From: a bacterium
GTDB lineage: Bacteria > CSSED10-310 > JAFGSJ01
Assembly (NCBI GenBank): GCA_016934675.1
Contig: JAFGSJ010000018.1
Span: forward strand, 45,530-109,529
DNA: 64,000 bases
Direction of reading: 5' to 3'
A program made the translations under genes and the position numbers. Position 1 is the first letter of the stretch. Each line of letters begins with the position of its first letter. This document shows, in pieces, positions 47,490 through 58,500 of the stretch. The notes below the pieces were generated by a model that had not been told where the DNA came from, searched no databases, and saw only the letters and a program-made list of their open reading frames with translations.

Positions 47490-47519
47490 ATGATCAGGCC
47501 TTAAACGAAACCTGATCAT
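47490..47519 (+). other. Stem-loop in the pstS leader
   Basis: ATGATCAGG (47490-47498) pairs perfectly with CCTGATCAT (47511-47519) around a 12-base loop. It ends about 13 bases before the pstS ribosome site and lacks a T-run, so it is more likely to affect RNA stability or to be an operator than a terminator. Confidence 0.45.
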
Positions 47520-47546
47520 GTATCACAGAACAGAAAGGAAAGGCTT

Positions 47547-48542
47547 ATGTTTAAGTGCAAGATGTGTTTCATGTTGATACTGCTCACAGTATCCTTTTTT
47601 CAGACAAGTTGGGCAGCAGACACAATCATCAAAATTGATGGTTCCAGCACTGTTTATCCCATAACCGAAGCGGTAGCCGAGGAATTTCAAGCAGCAATGA
47701 AAGGGACTGTCAAGGTAACTGTGGGCATATCGGGTTCAGGCGGTGGTTTCAAGAAATTCAGTCGAGGAGAAACAGATATTTCCGAGGCATCTCGACCGAT
47801 CAAGCAGAAGGAAATCGAGGCCTGTCGGGAGAACAACATCGAGTATATCGAGTTACCCATTGCTTACGATGGTATTGCAGTTGTGGTCAATCTCAAGAAT
47901 GATTGGGTTAAGACCTTGACGATCGAGGACCTCAGGAAAATGTGGGCCCCTGAATCTCAAGGTACGGTCATGAAATGGAGCCAGATCAGACCGGAATGGC
48001 CAGATACCCCTCTTAAATTATTCGGTCCGGGTGCGGATTCGGGGACGTTTGATTATTTCACCGAAGCAATCGTAGGCACTGCCAAGTCATCCCGGGGTGA
48101 TTTTACTGCCAGTGAAGATGATAACGTTCTGGTCCAGGGAATTTCAGGCGATAAAAGCGCTTTGGGTTATTTTGGGCTGGCCTATTATGAAGAAAACAAG
48201 GACAAACTCAAACTGGTCCCGATTGAAGGCAGTCAGGGACCGGTCCTTCCTTCGAAAAAGACAGTCATGGATGGCAGTTATAATCCGTTATCACGCCCGC
48301 TTTTTCTCTATGTGAACGCCACAGCAGCAGAACGTCAAGAAATCAAAGACTTCATTGCATTTTACATCAAGCATGCTCCGCAGTTGGTCCCTGAAACTGG
48401 TTATATTCCTCTTCCTGAGAGTGCATACAAAATGGCCCTTGAACGTTTCAACTCGCGTAAAACTGGCACCATGTTTGCCGGTAAGGAAACAGTCGGTTTC
48501 AAGATTGAAGACCTGCTCAAACTCGAACAAGAGAAAAAATGA
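47547..48542 (+). CDS. pstS: Phosphate ABC transporter substrate-binding protein PstS
   Basis: A 331-residue periplasmic phosphate-binding protein with a signal peptide (1-24, ending FFQTSWA). The mature protein begins [20 protein letters not shown], with the phosphate-binding [17 protein letters not shown] segment and [11 protein letters not shown] further on, both typical of PstS. Length is normal. It delivers phosphate to PstC/PstA. It is the first gene of the pst operon and has its own leader; a stem-loop at 48557-48606 separates it from pstC. Confidence 0.96.
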   Translation: MFKCKMCFMLILLTVSFFQTSWAADTIIKIDGSSTVYPITEAVAEEFQAAMKGTVKVTVGISGSGGGFKKFSRGETDISEASRPIKQKEIEACRENNIEYIELPIAYDGIAVVVNLKNDWVKTLTIEDLRKMWAPESQGTVMKWSQIRPEWPDTPLKLFGPGADSGTFDYFTEAIVGTAKSSRGDFTASEDDNVLVQGISGDKSALGYFGLAYYEENKDKLKLVPIEGSQGPVLPSKKTVMDGSYNPLSRPLFLYVNATAAERQEIKDFIAFYIKHAPQLVPETGYIPLPESAYKMALERFNSRKTGTMFAGKETVGFKIEDLLKLEQEKK

Positions 48543-48556
48543 GTTAGGGCTTTAGC

Positions 48557-48606
48557 CGAGGCATACAAGACCGGCCCCTCGAGTAGTGGTCGGTGTGTAT
48601 GCCTCG
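48557..48606 (+). other. Long hairpin between pstS and pstC
   Basis: CGAGGCATACA (48557-48567) pairs perfectly with TGTATGCCTCG (48596-48606), with an inner GACC/GGTC pairing. No T-run follows. Such hairpins after a binding-protein gene often protect the upstream message and keep PstS in excess over the permease, which is the likely role here. Confidence 0.7.
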
Positions 48607-48661
48607 AAGAGCCTGATCAATGGATAGTCTTTACCGGTTAAATAATGTGTGAAGGTGGAGC

Positions 48662-49621
48662 ATGCCCCAGCAGAAACAAGTATCAAAGGCGGTCCCGACA
48701 TCATCGATGCTCGGCATGGAATTTTTCAAGCAGATAAAAAAAGCCCGTCAGAATCTGCAGGAAAAAGTCATTGAATTCGGGCTTTTTCTGTCAGCCTTTT
48801 CCTCGGTGTTCATTACCCTTGGCATTGTGTTCATACTCGCGTATGAATCACTGGCATTCTTTAAAGAAATATCGATCTGGAAATTCATGACCGGTCGCGT
48901 CTGGACACCTTTGTTTTCCGAACCACAATTTGGTATTCTCCCTTTGATTATGGGAACGTTGTTGACCACAGGTGTGGCTCTGGTGGTGGCTTTACCTGTT
49001 GGTTTACTGACCGCGATTTACCTGAGTGAATTCGCGGCACACTGGTTCAGGGAATTGATCAAGCCGATACTCGAGTTACTGGCTGCGGTACCCACGGTAG
49101 TCTATGGTTATTTTGCCCTGCTTTTTCTCACCCCGATCCTGCAGCAAATCTGGCCCGATCTCTCCGGTTTCAACGCTTTGAGTCCGGGCATAATCATGGG
49201 TATCATGATCGTACCCTATGTCAGTTCGGTGAGTGAAGATGCCATGAAGGCAGTGCCTATGCAGATCAGGGAAGGTTCGTATGCCATGGGGGCGACCAAA
49301 TTGCAGACAGCCTGGAAAGTCGTTATTCCGGCTGCCTTTTCTGGTATTGCTGCCGCTTTCATCATCGGTATCTCGCGTGCGATTGGTGAAACCATGGTCG
49401 TAACCATTGCCGCGGGCGGACAGCCCAATCTTACGCTCAGTCCGCTCGAACCGGTCCAAACCCTGACTGCTTATATCGTTCAAGTCAGTCTGGGTGATGT
49501 GCCTTATGGCACAATCGAATACAGAACCATTTTCGCTGCAGGCATGACTCTGTTTCTGATGACCTTGGGTTTCAACATTCTGGGCTTCTGGTTACGTTCC
49601 AAGATTCGGGAAGCATACTAG
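48662..49621 (+). CDS. pstC: Phosphate ABC transporter permease PstC
   Basis: A 319-residue inner-membrane permease with six helices. The EAA coupling motif is SYAMGATKLQTAWKVVIPAA, followed by GISRAIGETMVV, as in PstC proteins. A hydrophilic N-terminal stretch of about 35 residues precedes the first helix. It forms the membrane channel with PstA. Its stop codon is immediately followed by the pstA ATG. Confidence 0.96.
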   Translation: MPQQKQVSKAVPTSSMLGMEFFKQIKKARQNLQEKVIEFGLFLSAFSSVFITLGIVFILAYESLAFFKEISIWKFMTGRVWTPLFSEPQFGILPLIMGTLLTTGVALVVALPVGLLTAIYLSEFAAHWFRELIKPILELLAAVPTVVYGYFALLFLTPILQQIWPDLSGFNALSPGIIMGIMIVPYVSSVSEDAMKAVPMQIREGSYAMGATKLQTAWKVVIPAAFSGIAAAFIIGISRAIGETMVVTIAAGGQPNLTLSPLEPVQTLTAYIVQVSLGDVPYGTIEYRTIFAAGMTLFLMTLGFNILGFWLRSKIREAY

Positions 49622-50530
49622 ATGAAAAAGCTTAAACAACAAATACGATTGAACGAATTCAGGAATAGTCTTTTTCATATCCTGGGCCTAATGTCCACCT
49701 TGATCGGTCTTCTTCTTCTCGCGGCACTGATGTTCGATCTGGTCCGGGACGGTGGTGCTCGACTGAGCTATGCCTTCTTATCCAATTTTCCTTCCCGCTT
49801 TCCCGAGAAAGCGGGTATTCTGTCCGCCTGGGTTGGCAGTTTCCTGTTACTGCTCGTGACGGCCGCCGCCGCAATTCCGCTGGGTGTGGCAGCAGGTATT
49901 TATCTCGAGGAATATGCTCGCAAGAACTGGCTGAATAATATAATCGAGATCAATATAGCCAATCTGGCGGGAGTGCCATCCATTGTCTATGGATTACTGG
50001 CCCTGGGGGTATTTGTCTATCTTTTCAATTTCGGCGAAAGCGTTGTGACCGGAGGCTTGACTTTGGCCCTGCTCATTCTGCCGATGATTATCATGGCGAC
50101 CCGGGAAGCAATTCGGGCCATCCCCCAATCGATGCGTGAAGCTTCCTACGCACTTGGTGCCACCAAATGGCAGACGGTGCGTTGGCATATCATCCCTTAT
50201 TCGCTTAGCGGTATTTTAACCGGCGTGATCATCGGTTTGTCCCGTGCCATCGGCGAGACCGCCCCGATTATTACCGTAGGCGCTTTGACCTTTATCGCTT
50301 TTTTACCTTCTTCTCCGGTCAGTTCGGATTTCCCTTTCGTGTCGTATGATTGGTTGTTTGATCCTTTTACAGTCTTGCCCATTCAGATGTTTAACTGGGT
50401 CTCCCGACCACAACAGGCATTTCATCTTAATGCTGCTGCGGCAGGTATTATTCTGATGATCATGACCTTGCTTTTAAATGGAATCGCCATCTTTATCCGT
50501 TACCAATCCAGGAAAAAAATCAAATGGTAA
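49622..50530 (+). CDS. pstA: Phosphate ABC transporter permease PstA
   Basis: A 302-residue inner-membrane permease. It has the EAA motif [20 protein letters not shown] and [13 protein letters not shown], with six helices. It starts directly after the pstC stop and its last seven bases overlap the start of pstB, so translation of pstC, pstA and pstB is coupled. Confidence 0.96.
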   Translation: MKKLKQQIRLNEFRNSLFHILGLMSTLIGLLLLAALMFDLVRDGGARLSYAFLSNFPSRFPEKAGILSAWVGSFLLLLVTAAAAIPLGVAAGIYLEEYARKNWLNNIIEINIANLAGVPSIVYGLLALGVFVYLFNFGESVVTGGLTLALLILPMIIMATREAIRAIPQSMREASYALGATKWQTVRWHIIPYSLSGILTGVIIGLSRAIGETAPIITVGALTFIAFLPSSPVSSDFPFVSYDWLFDPFTVLPIQMFNWVSRPQQAFHLNAAAAGIILMIMTLLLNGIAIFIRYQSRKKIKW

Positions 50531-51294
50531 ACACACAACTCAAAGCTGAAGCCCGAAATCTTAATTTCTTCTATGGCCCGATCCAAGCCTTGAAAAATGT
50601 CAATTTACCTATTCTCGACCGGAAAGTCACCGCCTTGATCGGACCATCCGGTTGCGGTAAAACGACGTTCCTGCGCTGTTTTAACCGGATGCATGACTTG
50701 TATCCCTTTAACCGGTATGAGGGTGAAATTATACTCTATCCCGAACAGCGTAATATTGTTGCCCCGGACCTCGATCCGATCGAGGTCCGAATGATGATCG
50801 GCATGGTCTTTCAAAAACCAAATCCCTTCCCCAAGTCCATTTTTGAAAATGTGGCCTATGGTTTGCGTGTTCGGGGCGTCCGCTCGAAACATATTCTCGA
50901 AGAAAAGGTTGAAAAGTCTTTACGTGAGGCAGCATTGTGGGATGAAATCAAAGACCGTTTACACACACTTGCATTCGATCTGTCGGGCGGACAACAGCAA
51001 CGGATGTGTATCGCCCGGGCCCTGGCTACGGACCCTAAGATCATTCTTTTTGATGAACCCACTTCTGCCCTTGACCCGATTGCAACCTCGAAAATCGAGG
51101 AATTGATCATCAATCTCAAAGACAGGGTTACCATTTTGATTGTGACCCATAACATGCAGCAAGCAGCCAGGATTTCAGATAAGACCGGTTTCATGATGCT
51201 GGGTGAGTTGATCGAATATGATGATACTGATAAAATATTTACAAATCCTGCGATGAAGATGACTGAAGACTATGTCACCGGAAGGTTTGGTTGA
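50524..51294 (+). CDS. pstB: Phosphate ABC transporter ATPase PstB
   Basis: A 256-residue ATPase with Walker A GPSGCGKT (40-47), the PstB-typical [11 protein letters not shown], signature LSGGQQQR and Walker [14 protein letters not shown]. It energises phosphate uptake through PstC/PstA and, with PhoU, signals phosphate status to PhoR. The start overlaps the pstA end. Confidence 0.97.
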   Translation: MVNTQLKAEARNLNFFYGPIQALKNVNLPILDRKVTALIGPSGCGKTTFLRCFNRMHDLYPFNRYEGEIILYPEQRNIVAPDLDPIEVRMMIGMVFQKPNPFPKSIFENVAYGLRVRGVRSKHILEEKVEKSLREAALWDEIKDRLHTLAFDLSGGQQQRMCIARALATDPKIILFDEPTSALDPIATSKIEELIINLKDRVTILIVTHNMQQAARISDKTGFMMLGELIEYDDTDKIFTNPAMKMTEDYVTGRFG

Positions 51295-51359
51295 TTAGAT
51301 TGTGGCCACTCTTTGGTAGTAAAGTCGGCTTTTAACATGATTCAATCGGAGAGAATACA

Positions 51360-52046
51360 ATGTCTTTCGGCTTACGAAAAGAAATCGAATATTTGAAAAA
51401 AAACCTGTTGGCACTGTGTACCATGGTCGAGGAGAACGTCCAGAAAGCCATTCTCGCTTGCCTATCACTCGATGAAAAATTGGCCCAGAAGGTTGTGGAT
51501 GATGATGATGAAATCGACCAGCGTGAGGTCGAGATGGAGGAAGAATGCCTGAAGATTCTGGCTTTGCATCAACCGGTCGCCATTGATCTGCGTTATCTGA
51601 TTGCTGCTTTGAAAATCAATAATGACCTTGAGAGAATTGGCGACTCAGCGGTCAATATCGCTGAACGGGTGCTGTATATGGTCCGCAAGCCCATGGTTCG
51701 TCTCCCGAGCGATCTCATGGCCATGACTGAAACGGTCCGTTCCATGCTGCGCAAATGCATAGATGCTTTTGTGTCCATGGACGTTCAATTGGCGTATGAG
51801 GTCTGGTACATGGACGACCTGGTCGATGAGACCCATCGCAATAACTATCAGATCGTCCAGAAACGTGTCGGTCAATGTCCTGACGACATCGATGTTCTGA
51901 TCAATTTTCTGTCGATCTCGCGTAATCTCGAACGTATCGCGGACCTCACCACCAATATCGTTGAAGATGTCATCTACCTGCTCGAAGGTAAAGTGGTCCG
52001 CCATCGGATCAACGGTGGCTCGAAATCAGGCCCGACCGTCCCATAA
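51360..52046 (+). CDS. phoU: Phosphate signalling protein PhoU
   Basis: A 228-residue all-helical protein made of two three-helix bundles, each with the family metal-site pattern EIDQREVEMEEE / DDLVDETHRNNY and the ERIGDSAVNIAERV / ERIADLTTNIVEDV motif. It represses PhoR when phosphate is ample by linking the kinase to PstB. It closes the pst operon, 65 bases after pstB. Confidence 0.95.
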   Translation: MSFGLRKEIEYLKKNLLALCTMVEENVQKAILACLSLDEKLAQKVVDDDDEIDQREVEMEEECLKILALHQPVAIDLRYLIAALKINNDLERIGDSAVNIAERVLYMVRKPMVRLPSDLMAMTETVRSMLRKCIDAFVSMDVQLAYEVWYMDDLVDETHRNNYQIVQKRVGQCPDDIDVLINFLSISRNLERIADLTTNIVEDVIYLLEGKVVRHRINGGSKSGPTVP

Positions 52047-52059
52047 GCCATACAGAGTT

Positions 52060-52079
52060 GATATTTAGTGAAAAATATC
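52060..52079 (+). other. Short stem-loop after phoU
   Basis: GATATTT and AAATATC pair around a six-base loop, 13 bases after the phoU stop. The stem is AT-rich and no T-run follows, so termination is doubtful. A second, widely spaced inverted pair (ATGCATGG at 52098, CCATGCAT at 52179) lies in the same 175-base gap. Confidence 0.3.
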
Positions 52080-52221
52080 ATAACTATTGTGTGCAGTATG
52101 CATGGACGTGAGTAACCGGACTGGGGTGTCACACTTCGGACCGCTCGCATCAAGATAGCATCAGGGCGCATCATCTGCCCATGCATTTCCAACTTACTAC
52201 TACATATGAGAGGATGAAATC

Positions 52222-53559
52222 ATGGCAAAAAATAAGGCTGAAACACATTTGAGTCTCGATACTGTCGAGAGTTACAGAAAGAAATTCAACCAAGAACCGC
52301 GATATAAATTGGCCATGAATGCGGTCACACGAAATGCGTTACGTGAGATAGCCCTGAATCGCGATGTTCTGAATTCGACGAATTGGAATTTTACGTATGA
52401 AATCGAAACCGCGGAAGCGACGGACCAGGCCCGGGCCAGCACGTGCTGGTTATTCGCTAATCTGAACTGGCTCCGAACCCTGACCCAGAAAAAGATCAAT
52501 GTCAAGCAATTCGAGTTTTCCGAGAATTTTATGCTGTTTTACGATAAACTCGAGAAGTCCAACTATTTTCTCGAGAACATGATCGATTTACGTGATCGAG
52601 ATTGGACTGACCGTGAATTCTACCATCTCATGAATGACCCGGTCCAGGAGGGCGGTGAATGGCATATGACGGTCAATCTGGTTGAGAAATACGGTATTGT
52701 CCCAAAAGAGATCATGCCCGACACATTCAACCGGACTGAAAGTCGTTATATCAATGAAATATTGATGTATAAGCTCCGTGAGGGTGCTCTGCATCTGCGA
52801 GATATGCACCGTCGCGGCAAATCAGTCTCGGAATTGCGTCAGGAAAAGAAACGGATCATGGAAATTGCGTATCGTATTCTAGCCATCGGGTTTGGGGTCC
52901 CCCCGCAGAAATTCAGTTGGTCGTACCGTGATGAGGACAAGAAGTATCATCAGGAGATCGACATCACGCCCATACAATTCTATCAGAAATACGTCGGTCT
53001 GAAATGCGCCGATATGTATTGTCTGCTCAGTGCACCACTGGCTGATTTACCCATGGGCAAAGCATATACGATCAAGTATTTCAACAACATGCCTGACGGA
53101 CATAAAATACACTATCTGAATGTGCCGATCGATCTGATCAAACAAACCGCGCTCAAGGTCCTTAAAAAGGGCGAAGCCTGCATGTTCGGTTGTGAAGTAC
53201 GTTATATGAGTCACTCGAAAGAAGGCATCCTGGCCGATGATCTCTATGATTATGGACTGCTTTTTGATACCACGTTCGGTATGAACAAGGCCGAACGGGT
53301 CGAATCACTCCATGTCCGTTGCACTCACGCCATGGTCCTGACCGGTGTCGAACTGGTCAACAAAAAACCTGTCACCTGGCGGATCGAAAACAGTTGGGGT
53401 GATAAAGTCGGAAAAAAGGGAACTTTTATCATGTCTGATGAGTGGTTCGATGAATATGTCTTCGACTTGATTGTTCATAAGAAATACCTGACTGAAACAA
53501 TACTCAGACAGTTTAAGCAGAAACCGGTGGAATTACCGCCTTGGCATCCCTTGGGCTAA
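52222..53559 (+). CDS. pepC: Bleomycin hydrolase/aminopeptidase C-type cysteine peptidase
   Basis: A 445-residue cytoplasmic C1B-family aminopeptidase. The catalytic residues are visible: C75 in STCWLFANLN with the oxyanion Gln six residues before it, H369 in THAMVLTGV and N390 in RIENSWGD. Length matches PepC. The residues just before the catalytic Cys are ARAST, where most members have KSSGR, a small departure. It should trim peptides from the N-terminus, usually as a hexameric chamber. It follows phoU by 175 bases, with no sign of shared transcription. Confidence 0.93.
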   Translation: MAKNKAETHLSLDTVESYRKKFNQEPRYKLAMNAVTRNALREIALNRDVLNSTNWNFTYEIETAEATDQARASTCWLFANLNWLRTLTQKKINVKQFEFSENFMLFYDKLEKSNYFLENMIDLRDRDWTDREFYHLMNDPVQEGGEWHMTVNLVEKYGIVPKEIMPDTFNRTESRYINEILMYKLREGALHLRDMHRRGKSVSELRQEKKRIMEIAYRILAIGFGVPPQKFSWSYRDEDKKYHQEIDITPIQFYQKYVGLKCADMYCLLSAPLADLPMGKAYTIKYFNNMPDGHKIHYLNVPIDLIKQTALKVLKKGEACMFGCEVRYMSHSKEGILADDLYDYGLLFDTTFGMNKAERVESLHVRCTHAMVLTGVELVNKKPVTWRIENSWGDKVGKKGTFIMSDEWFDEYVFDLIVHKKYLTETILRQFKQKPVELPPWHPLG

Positions 53560-53598
53560 TTATCTTTACGGAACAAACAATTCTCGGAAGGTAGTCCA

Positions 53599-55260
53599 AT
53601 GAATATACTAAAGAGGCTCGCTTTGGGTTCAGGCCATACCGCTGGAAGGCCAGCATGGTCACTATTCACAATCCTGCTTGTGCTGATGTCGCAAACCTTT
53701 GGAGCGTCAGCCCAGGAGAATAGTGCCACTTCGAGCGAAACCATTCATGAACTCACCCTGGAACAATGTCTGATACAGGCCCTCGAAGCGAATTTCGAGG
53801 TCGTTCTTGCTCGAATCGATTATCAATCGCAACTGGAAAATGTCAAAAGAGAGAAAGCCTCTTTTGATCCTCGTTCGACCTTCAATTCAGGTTATCGGAG
53901 CTCTGAGACAAAGCTGTCTTCGGTAGACTCATATCTCTATGGCGGGATCGATGCCTATGAAAGTGATGTTTTTTCTTTCGATACGACACTGAGCCAGCAA
54001 TTGTATACGGGCGGGAACTACAGCTTCAATTTCGGCACAGATCGGACGACCGGGACTTTCATAACCGAAGCGGGTCCCGATTATGATGGTGACGGAACAC
54101 CGGACGATCTCGATGGTGATGGCATCCCCGATTCCAAAGAATCTCAGGAATATAATACTTCGTTTTCTCTTTCGTTGGCCCATCCCCTGCTCCGTAATTT
54201 TGGGATTGTCGTAAACAAGGGTAGTCTTCTCATGGCCGAGAACAACAATATCGTTTCACTGGCCAATCTCCAACAGACGATTATCGCTACGGTCTCTGAG
54301 GTGCAGGGTCGTTATTGGGACCTGGTCCTGGCCATGAAGAATGTGGAGGTCATCCAGAAGTCACTGCTACTGGCTCGTGACTTTCTTGACCTGACCAATG
54401 CCCGGGTCAATCTCGGGACCTTGCCGCCTATCGAAATCGTTATCGCTGAAGCTGAAGTAGCCAATCGTGAGGAATCGATTATCAACGCCATCAACACCGT
54501 CAAAAATTGTGAAGATAACCTTCGTCATATCATGAATGTTCCTCCGGACCATACCCTGTGGGAAAGTCAGATCATCCCGGTCACGAAACCTGATTTCGAC
54601 CAGGTCGAGGTTGATTATGATCATGCCATTACCACAGCCTTCGAGAATCGACTCGATTATCAACAGGCCCAGCTCAACCTCCAAAACCAGGAAATTGCTT
54701 TAAAAATGGCCCGCAATGCTGCTTTACCCGGACTCGATTTCAATGCGTCCGTGGCCATGTCCGATGTGGATAATGATCTTGATGAGAGTATTTCCGGGAC
54801 TTTTAGCGGTGATTCGGTTACTCTCTATGGCGGTTTGAGCCTCGAGATACCCTGGTGGAACCAGGCCGCCCGCGCCTCAAAAATCCAGGCAGAATATGCC
54901 CTGCAACGGGCCCAAATCGGACTGAAAAAATTCGAGGAACAGCTTCGGCTCGAGGTCCGCTATGCTCTGAGGGACATCGAAACCAGCCTGAAACAGATCA
55001 AAGCAGCCCGGAAATCACTCGAGTTATCACAGAAAAAACTGGAAGCGGAACAGAAAAAGTATGAGATTGGCATCTCGACCAGTTTCAATGTGATCGAATA
55101 TCAGAAGGACCTGGCCCAGGCCGAAAGCAACGAAACCATAGCGATTGTGGCCTATACCAAATCAGTGGTCAACCTGTATCAGACCCTTGGACTCACACTG
55201 GATAAGAATTTCATCACCGTGGATGAAACCGGCCAGAGTAGCCGCTTGGTAACCGAATAG
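53599..55260 (+). CDS. TolC-like outer-membrane channel with a calcium-type insert
   Basis: A 553-residue exported protein (signal peptide about 1-40, ending TFGASA) of the outer-membrane efflux family. Two repeated halves with long helices and beta segments are visible, including LSLAHPLLRNFGIVVNKG and KYEIGISTSFNVIEYQKDLAQ, which are typical. In the first beta region, residues 161-178 read DYDGDGTPDDLDGDGIPD, a tandem calcium-binding pattern of the thrombospondin type 3/EF-hand-like class, not usual for TolC. The channel would form the exit of a tripartite pump or type I secretion system, but no adaptor or pump gene is adjacent. Confidence 0.88.
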   Translation: MNILKRLALGSGHTAGRPAWSLFTILLVLMSQTFGASAQENSATSSETIHELTLEQCLIQALEANFEVVLARIDYQSQLENVKREKASFDPRSTFNSGYRSSETKLSSVDSYLYGGIDAYESDVFSFDTTLSQQLYTGGNYSFNFGTDRTTGTFITEAGPDYDGDGTPDDLDGDGIPDSKESQEYNTSFSLSLAHPLLRNFGIVVNKGSLLMAENNNIVSLANLQQTIIATVSEVQGRYWDLVLAMKNVEVIQKSLLLARDFLDLTNARVNLGTLPPIEIVIAEAEVANREESIINAINTVKNCEDNLRHIMNVPPDHTLWESQIIPVTKPDFDQVEVDYDHAITTAFENRLDYQQAQLNLQNQEIALKMARNAALPGLDFNASVAMSDVDNDLDESISGTFSGDSVTLYGGLSLEIPWWNQAARASKIQAEYALQRAQIGLKKFEEQLRLEVRYALRDIETSLKQIKAARKSLELSQKKLEAEQKKYEIGISTSFNVIEYQKDLAQAESNETIAIVAYTKSVVNLYQTLGLTLDKNFITVDETGQSSRLVTE

Positions 55261-55272
55261 AAAAAGCTCACA

Positions 55273-55318
55273 GGCTATGTTTCGAGGTTTGCTGGAGCAT
55301 GCGCCTTTGAACATAGCC
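55273..55318 (+). terminator. Candidate terminator after the TolC-like gene
   Basis: GGCTATGTT (55273-55281) pairs perfectly with AACATAGCC (55310-55318), followed by CTTCTCC. The loop is long (28 bases) and the T-run is poor, so it may be Rho-independent only in part. Confidence 0.4.
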
Positions 55319-55501
55319 CTTCTCCATGGTCGAAGATACATGTCTAAAACCGAGTCGTCGATGTCTCCGGCTTCTGTTCGCCTCGTATCGTCTGAAAGGT
55401 GTAGGCAATAAACTCACTTTCAAAAGATACAATATTTCTTGTCTTCATTCGGACCTGACATTATAACTTAGTCAGAGGCGCTGAATCGAGCGAGGGCTTC
55501 A

Positions 55502-58500
55502 ATGAGATATCTTGTTCCTCATTTCATCGCGGAGCATTATTCATTGCAAGAAATGCAGGGAATGTTTGATGGTTCGGCACTCTTTCTCGATATCTCGGGC
55601 TTTACGCATCTGACAGAGGTGGCTTTTACCCTCGGCGAGGAGGGTGTCGAGCTCATTGGCCGCGAAATAAAGAACCTGTTTGAAGCCCCGGTGGCATTGA
55701 TCATTACCAGGTCTGGTTTTATCAGCCATTTCGCGGGCGATGCATTCCTGGCGATTTTCCCTGGTGATCAGGGTGAATTGGCTGTGTCCACGGCCCATGA
55801 AATCCTGACGCACTTCGACAAACATGGACGCCGAGAGACAAAACATGGTGTTTTTGAATTCAGTGCCAAATGTGGTGTTGCGGCAGGGACCATTCGTTGG
55901 GGCATTACCCGTAATCACCGGGGCAAATCATCCTGGTATTTCCTGGGGGAGCCTATAGTTGGTGCTACCAAGGCAGAAGCTTCAGCAGATCGGGGGGCCT
56001 TGATCTGTGCCTCCGGGGTCAGGACTGTCTCGCCCCACGCTTTGCCACCAGTTCAGAATAGAGTGATGGACGATCCGGTCAATGACGACCAGACGCTCCG
56101 GTCCTTTATCCAGGATGAGGTCCTTCAACTCGGCAATCAATCGGAAATCAGGAGAGTGGCGGTCGCATTTCTGTCCGCGGGACAGTATAACAATGAAGAA
56201 GAGATTGGACCGATTCTTGATCATGAAGCCCTGTCCGACCTGGTTGCCCTGGTGCGAGACCTGACCGGAACACACGGCGGGACCTTTACTCAGGTCGCCT
56301 TCGATGATAAAGGCCTGACCCTGTTTCTTATCTTCGGCGCACCCAGGGCAATCGAACACGCTGAGCAAACTGCTCTCAGATTGCTTTTTGAATTCCGGAT
56401 ACGATTGCGGCAGCAACACCCGGACATTCTCGTCCGGGCCGGACTCGACACCGGTTTGACTTATATGGGTTTGACTGGAGGTCCTCTGCGCCAGGAATGG
56501 ACTTGTCTGGGAGATTGCGTCAATATGGCCTCACGATTGATGTCAGCAGCAGCCTGGGGCGAAATATATTTCTCCTCACGCCTGATCAAGTCCCTGAATT
56601 CCCAGTTCTTGATCGATGAGCTTCCAGCCATGCAATTCAAAGGCAAAGAATTGCCCGAGTCCGTTTTCAGACTGAGTGGTTTCGATATCCGACAACTCGG
56701 GAGCCAGTATAAAAACCGGATGATCGGTCGACGCAAGGAACTTGATCTTCTGTTACAGACTTTGATCAATAATCAGACCAACAGAAAGCCTGCGCTCGTG
56801 TCTGTTTTGGGTGAACCCGGCATGGGTAAAACCCGGCTCATCGAAAAATTCCGGCACAAGGTTAAAACTGAAACAAACAACCGCATCGAATGGATCGAAT
56901 TTGCTTGCAGTGAGAACGATGCTGGATTGCAACCGGTGCGGGCCTGGCTCGAATTCATCTTCGCTATCAATCCTTTTGAATCACCGGAGGCGAAACGACG
57001 CAAAATCGAACAAACCATTGCTCAAATCAGCTCGACCCTTCCACCTGAAGCCAAGGTCCGAGATACTCTGACGAGGGCCCCCTCGTTTTTGGCAGCATTG
57101 ATCGATTGCAGCTGGCCTGATTCTCCCTATGCGGAGTTGACAACTCCACGCTTGCGGCTCGAAAACCAGATCGCTTCACTCTCTGCTCTGGTCCAGACCT
57201 TAACCATGGAAACAGCAGCGGTGATCTTCGTGGAAGATGGACATTGGCTCCCACCGACAACAGTCAGTTGGCTCTGTGAACTTCTCAGAACACCGGTTGA
57301 ATTTCCACGTCTTATCCTTGTGGCGAGTCGTCAGGAGGAAGGGATTGAGCCGGTGCAATGGCCTGTTTCTCAGCAATTCACTCATGATACGCTTGTTCTC
57401 GGGCCTTTTTCAGCACAAGACATAAACGATTTGTCCCATGAATTGTGTCATGCACTCCCGGACGAAAGCCTGCTGCAGTTTCTGGAATCACGCTCCGCAG
57501 GTAACCCCTTTTTTGTCGAGCAGATTCTGCTCCACCTTGACGAAACTGACCTTTTAAAGCGTCAGTACAAAGCGGGCAGTCCCGTCCCTGAACTGCATCT
57601 CCATGCGGAAACCGGTCGTCTGCCCGCACGTCTCGAAACGCTGTTGCTGGCCAGGTTCGATCGGCTTGAAGCAGGATCGCGGGAGGGTTTGAAACACGCC
57701 GCAACCCTGGGAATCAGGTTTTTTCGTCGCATTCTGGATGAGCTTTTGGGTCGGAGTCACTATTTCAGGTCTGATCCGGGCAATCTCTTGACCAATGCCA
57801 CCTTTCAGGGCATCATTGTGAATGATGTCTCAATGTCAGAAAATCTCAGTGGTGAGGAGGCCTATTTTTTTCGGCATGCCCTGATGCAGAAAGCAGCCTA
57901 TCATCTTCAGCTTCCGGCTGTCAGGACACATCTCCATGAGCTCGCAGCTCAAATCATAGAGGAATTGTTTCCCCGGACAGGCGAACTCCTGGCTGAGCTC
58001 GCCGGGCATTGGCGATGCGCAGGTAATTTTAATCGCGAGGCCGATGTGCTCGAGCAGGCTATCAGCCAGGCCCAATTCGCTTGTCGCACGGAAGAGCAAC
58101 TCGCCTGCAGCGTTCGTTTGGTCGATTGTTTACAAAGCCTGGGCCTTGAATGTTCTGAACGAATGATCAAAGCGATCCGGAGCAAAGCCGTGGCCTTCGA
58201 AATCGTCGGCCGCGGCCAGGAAGCTCTCACCTTACTGGAACAGGCCAGTTCATTGGCCTGTGATCGTGGTCACCACCGCCATCTTGTTGAATTGTTGACC
58301 CGGACAGCCAATCGACTCCGTTATCTGGGCAGACTCGACGAAGCTATTCTGAAAGCTGGGCAAGCGCAAGAAATGGCCGAACAGATCGATTATGACTTAG
58401 GTAAATGCCTGGCTCTATCAGCTTTAGGACATATCTATGGCCGCCTGAGTGACTATACCAAAGCAATTGAACTCTATGATGAGAGCTGCCGTCTTGCCCT

